Source of the DNA: JAWWAH01 sp033721415
GTDB taxonomy: Bacteria; Patescibacteriota; Minisyncoccia; Spechtbacterales; 2-12-FULL-38-22
Direction of reading: 5' to 3'
Length of the DNA: 26,477 nt
NCBI GenBank assembly: GCA_033721415.1
Contig: JAWWAH010000009.1
Location: 1-26,477 of the forward strand
The position numbers were made by a program, and so were the translations under genes. Shown in pieces: positions 7,876 to 13,614 of the stretch; within the stretch, counting starts at the first letter, position 1, and each line of letters opens with the position of its first letter. Under the pieces are notes generated by a model. That model worked only from the letters and a program-made list of their open reading frames with translations. It did no database searches and had not been told where the DNA came from.

Positions 7876-9249
7876 TTAAAATTCGAAAACTTCTCCGGGC
7901 TCTGGAGCATAAGCTTCAACACCCATTTCATCCTGCACCTTTAATGCAAATGCAGTTGCGGCCTCTTCTTCTCCGTGCGTACAGAACACTTTCTTTAATC
8001 TTCCACTTTTGTGAATATAGTTTACCCAATCATATAAAGCAGCTTCATCAGCATGAGCAGAATATCCTCCTATTGCTCTTACTTTAGCTCTTACTGGAAC
8101 CCTTTCTCCAAATATCTTGACTTCTTTTACTCCATCAAAGAGACGTCTGCCTAAAGTTCCCATTGCTTGATAACCAATTATCAAAAGCATATTGTTGGGA
8201 TCGCTAAGATAACGACGCTCATGATGCATAATTCTACCTCCTGTAGACATCCCACTTCCTGCTAAAATAACCTTGGGAGTAGGAACATCATTTATAGCCT
8301 TAGACTCTTGTGTAGTATAGGTAAATTTAAGGCGTGGGAATTGAAATAGTTTATCACCTGAAGCAATAACTTTATTTGCTCTTTTGTTAAAATACTTAGT
8401 CCACTTTCTGTATATTTTAGTTGCATCAATGGCAAGTGGGCTATCTAAGAAAATAGGTATCTCGGGTATTATCTTGTTTTCCACTAAAGAGTTGAGTTCG
8501 TATAGTATTTCCTGTGTCCTCTCTATTGCAAATATCGGCATCATTAAGGTGCCACCGCTATCTATAACCTCTTCAATAGATTTTTTTAATATTTTTTTTC
8601 TTACTGCAACATCCTCATGGGTACGATTTCCATAAGTTGTCTCTACTAATACATAATCTGCTTCTTCTATATTTTCTCTATCCCTAAGCAATGGTGTTGG
8701 AGAATTACCAAGGTCTCCAGAAAAAACAAACTTTGTTTCTTTTTCGTCCTCTGTAACCCACACCTCTATAATTGCAGAACCAAGAATGTGTCCTGCGTCT
8801 CTAAAACGCGCTTTTATATCCTCTGTTACTTGAATTTCTTTCGAGTATGAAATTGGCTCAAACAATCTTAAGGCATGCTCCACATCCTTACTACTGTAAA
8901 GGGGTTCATGATCATCGTGCCTTTCGGCTTCTTGTTCTAATAATCCTTGGCTATCTTTAAGCATAATCTCCATTAATCCTGCTGTTGGCTCTGTTGCATA
9001 AACTTTGCCAGAAAAACCTCTTTTCATTAATTTTGGCACTCTTCCTGTGTGGTCTATGTGGGCATGTGTTATTAACACAGCATCAAGTTTTGATGGATCA
9101 TAAGAGAATTTTTCAAAGTTTTCTTCTTCTGCGTCTCTAAACCCCTGATACATACCACAATCAACAAGAACTTTTGAGTTTTCTGTTTCTATTAAATAGT
9201 TAGATCCAGTAACAGAGCGGGCTGCGCCCTCAAATGTTATTTTTGCCAT
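7876..9249 (-). CDS. Beta-CASP metallo-beta-lactamase-fold RNase (CPSF73/Ysh1-like)
   Basis: A metal-dependent nuclease of the CPSF/RNase J superfamily, predicted to cut or trim RNA in the cytoplasm. The 457 residues hold the zinc site HAHIDHTGRVPKL (about 61-73), VFSGDLG (about 173-179), VETTYGNRTHED after it, the beta-CASP insertion in the middle third, and the C-terminal RMMBL motifs LAGSGMSTGGRIMHHERRYL and GGYSAHADEAAL, whose His residues complete the metal site. The length matches the bacterial/archaeal proteins that lack KH domains. There is no RNase J C-terminal extension. It is the first gene of the operon, with an extended -10 (TGCTATAAT) 25 nt upstream and no recognisable Shine-Dalgarno sequence. 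Confidence 0.94.
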   Translation of the reverse strand: MAKITFEGAARSVTGSNYLIETENSKVLVDCGMYQGFRDAEEENFEKFSYDPSKLDAVLITHAHIDHTGRVPKLMKRGFSGKVYATEPTAGLMEIMLKDSQGLLEQEAERHDDHEPLYSSKDVEHALRLFEPISYSKEIQVTEDIKARFRDAGHILGSAIIEVWVTEDEKETKFVFSGDLGNSPTPLLRDRENIEEADYVLVETTYGNRTHEDVAVRKKILKKSIEEVIDSGGTLMMPIFAIERTQEILYELNSLVENKIIPEIPIFLDSPLAIDATKIYRKWTKYFNKRANKVIASGDKLFQFPRLKFTYTTQESKAINDVPTPKVILAGSGMSTGGRIMHHERRYLSDPNNMLLIIGYQAMGTLGRRLFDGVKEVKIFGERVPVRAKVRAIGGYSAHADEAALYDWVNYIHKSGRLKKVFCTHGEEEAATAFALKVQDEMGVEAYAPEPGEVFEF

Positions 9250-9274
9250 AAAATTTTATGCTTTATTTTTATTT

Positions 9275-9283
9275 ATTATAGCA
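9275..9283 (-). promoter_or_regulatory. Extended -10 promoter of the beta-CASP operon
   Basis: On the minus strand the motif is TGCTATAAT, i.e. TG-N-TATAAT with a consensus hexamer. No convincing -35 is present, as expected for an extended -10 promoter. The ATG lies 25 nt downstream. Confidence 0.65.
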
Positions 9284-9350
9284 CACTGATGTTTGATAAA
9301 TATTAAATATTGGGTGTGTAAAAATGGGTTAGCATTGTTCTTTTGTGCCA

Positions 9351-9359
9351 TGATACAAT
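9351..9359 (+). promoter_or_regulatory. Extended -10 promoter of leader copy 1
   Basis: TGATACAAT (TG-N-TACAAT) lies exactly 6 nt before the upstream ORF at 9366. The second copy of this leader has TGGTAAAAT at the same distance, so the promoter belongs to the duplicated unit. The predicted start point falls on or next to the upstream ATG. Confidence 0.65.
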
Positions 9360-9365
9360 GAAGAT

Positions 9366-9401
9366 ATGAATCCCGTTAGGGTTTGCCTTAGCGGGACCTA
9401 A
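9366..9401 (+). CDS. Upstream ORF 1, 11-codon leader peptide MNPVRVCLSGT
   Basis: A short ORF of eleven codons plus TAA, starting 6 nt after the -10 and therefore probably on a leaderless message. Its counterpart in copy 2 encodes MDPVRVCPNGC, the same length and sharing M-x-PVRVC-x-x-G. Codon 5 differs silently (AGG/AGA). The ORF contains both arms of the first hairpin (9372-9381 and 9386-9395), so a ribosome on it would disrupt that structure. Whether the peptide matters, or only the RNA, cannot be decided from two copies. Translation is inferred. Confidence 0.5.
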   Translation: MNPVRVCLSGT

Positions 9402-9484
9402 GAAGAAAGTATAGAAATTAACAGACGCTTGTTGCGCTATATGTTTACTATAAAGAATACTGTGCAACAGCAACCTCTAACGGG
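9366..9484 (+). ncRNA. Structured 5' leader RNA, copy 1, before the winged-helix gene
   Basis: A 119-nt leader from the predicted start point to the main ATG. Segment A (9372-9381, CCCGTTAGGG) can pair with segment B (9386-9395) through a TTTG loop, using some G-U pairs. It can also pair with segment C (9475-9484, CTCTAACGGG), which abuts the ATG. These helices exclude each other. An internal stem pairs TGTTGCGC (9430-9437) with GTGCAACA (9462-9469). The last 24 nt before the ATG are identical in copy 2. No Shine-Dalgarno sequence is present, so access to the start is probably governed by this structure. In the frame of the main ATG there is a TAA at 9419-9421 and no start codon after it, so this stretch is not translated as part of the main protein. 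Not a riboswitch class I recognise. Confidence 0.65.
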
Positions 9485-9820
9485 ATGAATTGGCTACTTG
9501 ATCCAGAAGACCAACTAGTATATATAATTGCATTTATGGCTTTTGTTATAGCCCTTCTTTTTGAAATGCATATTAGAGCAAAAAACATACGAAAAGAAAA
9601 CTCAGAAAAACCCCATTCAAAAAGAATAGACCAGGGACTAGCTATGATACGAGATGAAGATATAGAAAAGCTAACTAATGATAAGTGGCAAGAATTAACA
9701 GGAGCAAGCCATGCTACAGCGACAAGAGATTTAAATCATTTAGTTGATATGGGTCTACTAAAAAAGAAAGGGCGAGGAAGGGGTGTTTATTATGTGTTTG
9801 AAAAATCGACTCAAAATTAA
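9485..9820 (+). CDS. Membrane-anchored winged-helix DNA-binding protein
   Basis: A 111-residue predicted regulator. An N-terminal hydrophobic helix (about residues 11-27, VYIIAFMAFVIALLFEM) is followed by a charged linker. The C-terminal winged helix-turn-helix has the recognition region ASHATATRDLNHLVDMGLL (about 75-93) and a wing GRGRGVYYVFEK, like the DNA-binding modules of DeoR-type and Fic-associated regulators. Taken literally, the DNA-binding part would be tethered to the inner face of the membrane. It is preceded by leader copy 1, shared with the sugar kinase on the other strand, and followed by an array of GACTCA half-sites and a terminator. It could autoregulate and control the kinase operon, but this is inference. 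The start is fixed by the conserved leader boundary. Confidence 0.8.
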   Translation: MNWLLDPEDQLVYIIAFMAFVIALLFEMHIRAKNIRKENSEKPHSKRIDQGLAMIRDEDIEKLTNDKWQELTGASHATATRDLNHLVDMGLLKKKGRGRGVYYVFEKSTQN

Positions 9821-9829
9821 CTCACGACA

Positions 9830-9853
9830 ATGAGTCGCAAATTTGCGACTCAT
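9830..9853. promoter_or_regulatory. Perfect 24-bp palindrome
   Basis: Twelve bases starting ATGAGTCGC at 9830-9841 are followed at once by their exact reverse complement at 9842-9853. As RNA it would fold into a strong hairpin with a small AATT loop. No T-run follows, so a protein-binding site or processing hairpin is more likely than a terminator. Confidence 0.6.
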
Positions 9854-9875
9854 AATCGACTCAAATTTATGAGTT

Positions 9876-9895
9876 CCTGCCTGTCGGTAGGCAAG
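9876..9895. repeat. REP-like short palindrome (CCTGCCTGTCGGTAGGCAAG)
   Basis: The arms TGCCT (9878-9882) and AGGCA (9889-9893) enclose a small loop, with outer bases also partly pairing. It resembles the CCTGCC...GGCAGG palindromes scattered between genes in many bacteria. Only one copy is seen in this window, so its repetitive nature is inferred. Confidence 0.4.
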
Positions 9896-9915
9896 AATTA
9901 ATGAAATCAACTCAT

Positions 9916-9941
9916 AATCGACTCAAACACTTGAGTCGATT
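9916..9941 (+). terminator. Terminator of the winged-helix gene
   Basis: The 11-bp perfect stem AATCGACTCAA/TTGAGTCGATT has an ACAC loop and is followed on the plus strand by TTTTG. It sits between the two convergent transcription units. On the minus strand the following T-run is poor. Confidence 0.75.
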
Positions 9942-9974
9942 TTTGTACTACTTTTTAGTAAAAGATTATTCTTT

Positions 9975-10325
9975 TTAGCTTTTTCTTGTGTGTGCATACG
10001 CTAAGGATGCAAATGCTAATCCGATATCGCGAAATGTTATCAAAAGCAAGCTTGTTCCGCTAGAAACAACTATAGTTATCAGTATTACAAATCCTAAATA
10101 CCCAGCAATTTTTCTCCACTTGCCCGATAAAAAAACAAGTCCTAGTACAATATCCCCTACCGCATGTAGATAAAGTATAGTTTCTCTTGATACCCCAAAA
10201 TTTTCTACCCATGCTGGCACATAACTAATCCAAAGCTCGGGGTCAAAAAATGAAGCCATGCCCGCATACAAAAATACAAAACCTAAACCAAGGCGTAAAA
10301 AATTGTAATTATTATTTTCTTTCAT
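9975..10325 (-). CDS. DoxX-like small membrane protein
   Basis: A 116-residue membrane protein with about four hydrophobic helices, of the DoxX/DoxD-like type. Seen: NFLRLGLGFVFLYAGMASFFDPELW at the N terminus, a short amphipathic loop YVPAWVENFG, HAVGDIVLGLVFLSGKWRKIAGYLG, and a C-terminal helix before a basic tail. Bacterial DoxX proteins are often linked with redox or membrane stress, but their biochemical role is poorly defined, so none is assigned. Its ATG overlaps the stop of the upstream sugar kinase in the four-base ATGA arrangement, indicating translational coupling. It is therefore in the transcript driven by leader copy 2. Confidence 0.75.
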   Translation of the reverse strand: MKENNNYNFLRLGLGFVFLYAGMASFFDPELWISYVPAWVENFGVSRETILYLHAVGDIVLGLVFLSGKWRKIAGYLGFVILITIVVSSGTSLLLITFRDIGLAFASLAYAHTRKS

Positions 10326-11242
10326 ATTAAATCTATTGCTAACCTTGCAGCTCCCTCAGCAAGATCTTTTTTACATATAATAAATTCTGCTTTTTTGTTT
10401 GTAATTTTTTTCATAATATTATCCTTAAGAGGATATGGAGAATTAAACATACCGCCAACTGCAACTATATCGATATCTTCATCTTGCATGTTCAATTTAC
10501 CGATAACAGTGTTTATGCCTAACGCTATCTCGTCCACCGTATCTTCAAATATACTCTCTGCAACCGCATCTCCATCTTTATAGGCCTTATCCGCCAAAAT
10601 AGCAAGGTCTGCTACATCGCGTTTTTTGAAAGATTCCTCGTAAACTATATCCATCATATCCCTGATACTATACACACTAAAATGATCTTTAACTATATCC
10701 TCAAGTACTGTTTTTTTTCCTCTTCCGTCTTCACTTTTTGCAATAGCATGTAAAACCTTTAAACCAACCCAATATCCGCTACCTTCATCGCTTAATAAAT
10801 AATCAAATCCTCCAGCACCCGCCTCTTCTCCTTCTTTATTTTTCCCGTAAAAATTACTTCCCGTTCCTGCAATAACAGCCACTCCATATCCAGAATCAGA
10901 GCAAGCGGGCAATATAAGCTGTGTATCATTTACAATTACTAGATTGTCTTTATCCACAAGATCTATTATGGGCTCTAACATTTTACGTGCCTCTTTATAT
11001 GTTTTTTCTGTGTCTATTCCAGCACCACCAAAACCCGCAGCTACAAATTGCTTTATATCTTTTCCACTTGAAACTATAGCCGCATCTATGGCTTTTTTTA
11101 CGTTTATTTTAAAATCTTTTTCCGTGCTTGAAATAAGACTTGCTGGGCCAGCCGCTCCCCTCCCTAAAACGGTCCCGCTCTTATCTGTGATAACTGATGA
11201 TGTTTTTGTAGCGCCTGCATCGAGGCCTAATATGTATTCCAT
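10322..11242 (-). CDS. BadF/BadG-type ATPase, N-acetylglucosamine kinase-like sugar kinase
   Basis: An ASKHA-fold kinase related to N-acetylglucosamine kinases, predicted to phosphorylate an amino sugar with ATP in the cytoplasm. Starting at the ATG at 11242, the 306 residues open with MEYILGLDAGATKTSSVITD, the phosphate-binding loop 1 of this fold. AGTGSNFYGKN (phosphate 2/sugar region), YLLSDEGSGYWVGLKVL, and the adenosine-region VAVGGMFNS near the C terminus follow. An ATG at 11302 is in frame, but it would add 20 residues encoded entirely by the conserved leader. The equivalent stretch in copy 1 lacks a start codon, so 11242 is preferred. The gene sits after a phosphomannose-isomerase-like gene and is coupled to the DoxX-like gene. 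Amino-sugar salvage is the likely setting; exact substrate unknown. Confidence 0.86.
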   Translation of the reverse strand: MEYILGLDAGATKTSSVITDKSGTVLGRGAAGPASLISSTEKDFKINVKKAIDAAIVSSGKDIKQFVAAGFGGAGIDTEKTYKEARKMLEPIIDLVDKDNLVIVNDTQLILPACSDSGYGVAVIAGTGSNFYGKNKEGEEAGAGGFDYLLSDEGSGYWVGLKVLHAIAKSEDGRGKKTVLEDIVKDHFSVYSIRDMMDIVYEESFKKRDVADLAILADKAYKDGDAVAESIFEDTVDEIALGINTVIGKLNMQDEDIDIVAVGGMFNSPYPLKDNIMKKITNKKAEFIICKKDLAEGAARLAIDLI

Positions 11243-11361
11243 CCCGTTAGAGGTTGCTGTTGCACAATATTCTTTATAGTCTGCATTTAGCACAACAAGC
11301 ATTCATTAATTTTTATTATTTATTTTTAGCACCCGTTAGGGCAAACTCTAACGGGATCCAT
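11243..11361 (-). ncRNA. Structured 5' leader RNA, copy 2, before the sugar kinase gene
   Basis: Reverse-orientation copy of the leader at 9366-9484, also exactly 119 nt. By hand the 83 nt between upstream ORF and main ATG differ at about 15 positions from copy 1, with no insertions or deletions. Segment A (11346-11355, CCCGTTAGAG as read on the minus strand) pairs perfectly over 10 bp with segment C (11243-11252) directly before the ATG. It pairs with segment B (11332-11341) with a single A-C mismatch through a TTTG loop. The internal stem is kept with one C-G to T-G change. The retained length and pairing, despite sequence drift, argue for a functional RNA. It lies between the isomerase-like gene and the kinase, so it could act on its own promoter's transcript and on readthrough. 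Confidence 0.65.
11326..11361 (-). CDS. Upstream ORF 2, 11-codon leader peptide MDPVRVCPNGC
   Basis: Counterpart of the ORF at 9366-9401: same length, same distance (6 nt) from the -10, same distance (83 nt) to the main start. It has two Cys codons (TGC), one shared with copy 1. It overlaps segments A and B of the leader structure. Translation from a leaderless 5' end is inferred. Confidence 0.5.
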   Translation of the reverse strand: MDPVRVCPNGC

Positions 11362-11365
11362 ACTT

Positions 11366-13057
11366 TTATTTTACCATTGACTTAACTATGTGTGCTTCCA
11401 CATCTCCTTGAACCCTAACTTTATAAGGTCCAGTTGTAGCAGGCACAATAACAGTCTCTGACAATTTTATTTTAAAAGCTTTTTGAGGATTTTTATCCGG
11501 AATTATTTCTGCTACCTCCCCTTTTGCCAAAGTTAGCAAGTGGAAACGATCACCTGTTTCATCGGGATAATAATCTTTAAATTCTATCCTACTAATCTCG
11601 AAAAATATATCCTCTTGTTTACCTATTGTGTATTCTGTCCAGTTTTCGCCCCCTCTTATGCGTCTTGGTTTTTGTATTAAGTTATTCTTAATCCACTTGG
11701 TTCGCTTTTTGGGATCTATTACCTTAAATGCGTGATGTGTTGCTATGTGGCGCATATTACCACTAAGGTCTGGCCTTAAGTAATCGTAAATACGCAATGT
11801 GTACCTTACGGTTGTTGCACTTATCTCAAGAACAACAACATTTTTACCTGAATGTACTGTGCCCGTTGGGATCAAAAAAAGATCGCCCTCTTTTGCAGGG
11901 AATGCATTTAAATACTTTTCGTAATCAAAAGGAACCCCATCTTCTGCTTTTTTTGCTGCTTTGCTAAATTCTTCAAGGTCAGCATCTTCTTTTAGGCCAA
12001 GATAAACAGTAGCGCCCTCTCCAACAGCAAGCATATAGTAACTTTCTTGTTGACCCCACTTCTCTTTAAAATTATCTCGTACATATTTTGTAGGAGGATG
12101 CACATGTATACCCATTCCATGTTCTTTTTTCTTGTTACCAAGAGTATCGTCATAATTTACACGTATCGGCCAGTGATTGTTAAATTTTTCAGTAACATAG
12201 GGGCCCATTAAAGCCTCTGCTTCCTGATTTACAATAGAAATAAATGGAACTTCTATATAACTATCTTTAGCTGGGATTCTTACTGCCATATCTGGAGCTA
12301 TAAGATCGTAACTCCAACCCACGTTGGGCCAATCATTTTTTAAATTGCGCACCTTTTTAAGCCACTGCCCTCCCCATGGAGCAGGATCATAATGTGGAAC
12401 AGGTCGAAACGGACCTTTTACTATTTCTGATATAGCTTTATTGTAAACATCTTTTGAAACTATTTTTGGGTTTTCTGCTTCATTGGCATCTATATAATAA
12501 TCTGTACTCTTTAGCACATTTTTCCTGTGATTATTTAAAAGTGGAAAGTCTACATAATGGAAGCGCTTTGTAGAAAGATATCCCGGTGCATTTTTATCTA
12601 ACTTAACTTTAGAACGCTTTGCATCATGTGCAAAAGGTTCTACTTCCCCTCGTCTTGTTCTTTGTATTAATTCTTCAGGAGCAATATCTACATAAATAAT
12701 AATGTCGGCCAAATTTTTTGTATATTGGTTAACAGCACCCGGGCCATACAAAACCACCACTCCGCCTCTTTTTTCAAGAACGGCTGTGAGTTCTTTTACT
12801 TTTTTTGTGTTCAGAAAATCTTCAATCGCACCTTCGTATACCTTTCCAAAAAAAGGGTCGTCGGTTAAAAATGGGGCAATAAGCTCTTTAATATCGCTAG
12901 GCGCTTTATAGCAATCATCCATGCTAAGAATGTTTATATTGTCTTTTTCTTTAATGGGGTCGATAATATTAGTCCAATCAACACCTATATATCCATCTAT
13001 TAAAACAATGGACTTCTTTTCTGCTATTTCTTTGTTGATAATCTGGTCAAAATTCAT
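11366..13057 (-). CDS. Mannose-6-phosphate isomerase class I-like protein with degenerate kinase-like N-terminal domain
   Basis: The C-terminal two thirds of this 563-residue protein resemble type I phosphomannose isomerases, cupin-fold zinc enzymes interconverting mannose-6-phosphate and fructose-6-phosphate. Seen: GMGIHVHPPTKYV (metal-binding His pair), YMLAVGEGATVYLGL, FPAKEGDLFLIPTGTVHSG with another metal His, and a second cupin half ending near VPATTGPYKVRV. The first about 220 residues look like a uridine-kinase/P-loop fold: IVLIDGYIGVDW at the P-loop position, SMDDCYK, and LADIIIYVDIAPEELIQRTRRGE. The P-loop lacks the GK[ST] needed for ATP binding, so this domain is probably not an active kinase and may bind a sugar phosphate or nucleotide. 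Normal class I enzymes are nearer 300-400 residues. No good Shine-Dalgarno sequence precedes the ATG. Its stop codon overlaps the promoter of the next leader. Confidence 0.82.
   Translation of the reverse strand: MNFDQIINKEIAEKKSIVLIDGYIGVDWTNIIDPIKEKDNINILSMDDCYKAPSDIKELIAPFLTDDPFFGKVYEGAIEDFLNTKKVKELTAVLEKRGGVVVLYGPGAVNQYTKNLADIIIYVDIAPEELIQRTRRGEVEPFAHDAKRSKVKLDKNAPGYLSTKRFHYVDFPLLNNHRKNVLKSTDYYIDANEAENPKIVSKDVYNKAISEIVKGPFRPVPHYDPAPWGGQWLKKVRNLKNDWPNVGWSYDLIAPDMAVRIPAKDSYIEVPFISIVNQEAEALMGPYVTEKFNNHWPIRVNYDDTLGNKKKEHGMGIHVHPPTKYVRDNFKEKWGQQESYYMLAVGEGATVYLGLKEDADLEEFSKAAKKAEDGVPFDYEKYLNAFPAKEGDLFLIPTGTVHSGKNVVVLEISATTVRYTLRIYDYLRPDLSGNMRHIATHHAFKVIDPKKRTKWIKNNLIQKPRRIRGGENWTEYTIGKQEDIFFEISRIEFKDYYPDETGDRFHLLTLAKGEVAEIIPDKNPQKAFKIKLSETVIVPATTGPYKVRVQGDVEAHIVKSMVK
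11368..11376 (-). promoter_or_regulatory. Extended -10 promoter of leader copy 2
   Basis: On the minus strand this is TGGTAAAAT, embedded in the last codons of the upstream isomerase-like gene. It is followed by 6 nt and the upstream ORF ATG, exactly as in copy 1. Confidence 0.6.
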
Positions 13058-13092
13058 TGGTGATAAAATAAATTCAAAGTGTCTCTATTGGT

Positions 13093-13098
13093 ATTATA
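13093..13098 (-). promoter_or_regulatory. Possible -10 box of the isomerase-like gene
   Basis: TATAAT on the minus strand lies 35 nt before the ATG at 13057. No persuasive -35 was seen, so this is a tentative call. Confidence 0.4.
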
Positions 13099-13193
13099 CT
13101 CTATACCATCAGTTTATACTCATTCCAAGCTACAGCCATGCCTTAGGCAACACAAAAAGACCAAGGAATAATATGGACATTAAATTACTTTCA

Positions 13194-13202
13194 TGTTATA
13201 AT
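13194..13202 (+). promoter_or_regulatory. Extended -10 promoter of the 75-residue protein gene
   Basis: TGTTATAAT on the plus strand, a consensus extended -10, lies 25 nt before the GTG start at 13228. An AAAGGA ribosome site lies in between. Confidence 0.65.
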
Positions 13203-13227
13203 TTGGGCAGTTCCAGAAAGGACTCCC

Positions 13228-13455
13228 GTGGCAAAAAAGAGGCTGTACCGACTAGAGGGACCTGTCCCTGGTATCCGCGAAGCACGGATAGACCCCTCTC
13301 TCCGACACACTCGGGCCTACTCTGAAGCTCAGGCAAAAAAGCAGTTTTGGCACAAGTTCAGAACTGCTTTTCCCAAGCACAACGTCCGCCTCTTTAACTG
13401 CACAATTGTAGAAATAGAGAAAGACGAAGACCCCGAACAGCTTACGCTGATTTAG
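13228..13455 (+). CDS. Small basic protein of unknown function (75 aa, GTG start)
   Basis: Not recognised. The protein is short, basic and apparently soluble, with a compact alpha/beta look: KKRLYRLEGPV at the N terminus (possible strand), PSLRHTRAYSEAQAKKQFWHKF (helix), and NVRLFNCTIVEIEKD at the C terminus (strand). The order strand, 'RAYSEAQA' helix, strand with a terminal I-x-E-I faintly recalls the small ribosomal protein L18a/LX fold, but that is only a topological impression. It is well supported as a gene: an extended -10 promoter, an AAAGGA ribosome site 8 nt before a GTG start, and its own terminator. It is one of only three genes on the plus strand, all within 9485-13935. Confidence 0.72.
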   Translation: MAKKRLYRLEGPVPGIREARIDPSLRHTRAYSEAQAKKQFWHKFRTAFPKHNVRLFNCTIVEIEKDEDPEQLTLI

Positions 13456-13467
13456 TACCTTCTACCT

Positions 13468-13495
13468 AAGACACGTGCCCAAGGCACGCGTCTTT
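13468..13495 (+). terminator. Terminator of the 75-residue protein gene
   Basis: The stem AGACACGTGCC/GGCACGCGTCT has one internal mismatch and a CAA loop, and is followed by TTTT. It lies 12 nt past the stop codon. Confidence 0.8.
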
Positions 13496-13534
13496 TACTT
13501 TCTATGCAGAAATAAAAAAATATAGTCTATTTAG

Positions 13535-13562
13535 TTGACTACTTTGTTAAAAACTGTAAAAT
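13535..13562 (+). promoter_or_regulatory. Sigma-70 promoter of the 106-residue protein gene
   Basis: TTGACT (13535-13540), a 16-bp spacer and TAAAAT (13557-13562), with TG two bases ahead of the -10. It lies about 52 nt upstream of the ATG. Confidence 0.65.
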
Positions 13563-13614
13563 ACCAATTACTCCTCATGCTTTCCGCACAGGAGAAAGGA
13601 AAGGAAGATTAAAA

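Larger units (their letters stand above)
9804..9941. repeat. GACTCA/TGAGTC half-site array
   Basis: AATCGACTCAA occurs at about 9804-9814 (inside the last codons of the regulator gene), 9854-9864 and 9916-9926, and inverted at 9931-9941. Further CGACTCAT/ATGAGTCG copies form the palindrome at 9830-9853, and AACTCAT and ATGAGTT variants lie between. At least seven half-sites fall within about 140 bp, irregularly spaced and in both orientations, so this is not a CRISPR. It could be operator DNA for the adjacent regulator or a set of nested terminator hairpins. Confidence 0.65.

Noticed and set aside
9804..9941. Possible CRISPR array
   Set aside because: The repeat unit is about 11 bp, in both orientations and irregularly spaced; no cas genes are present.
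9366..11361. Composite transposon bounded by the inverted leader copies
   Set aside because: There is no transposase between them, the copies include promoters and end at start codons, and no target-site duplication is evident at the outer ends.
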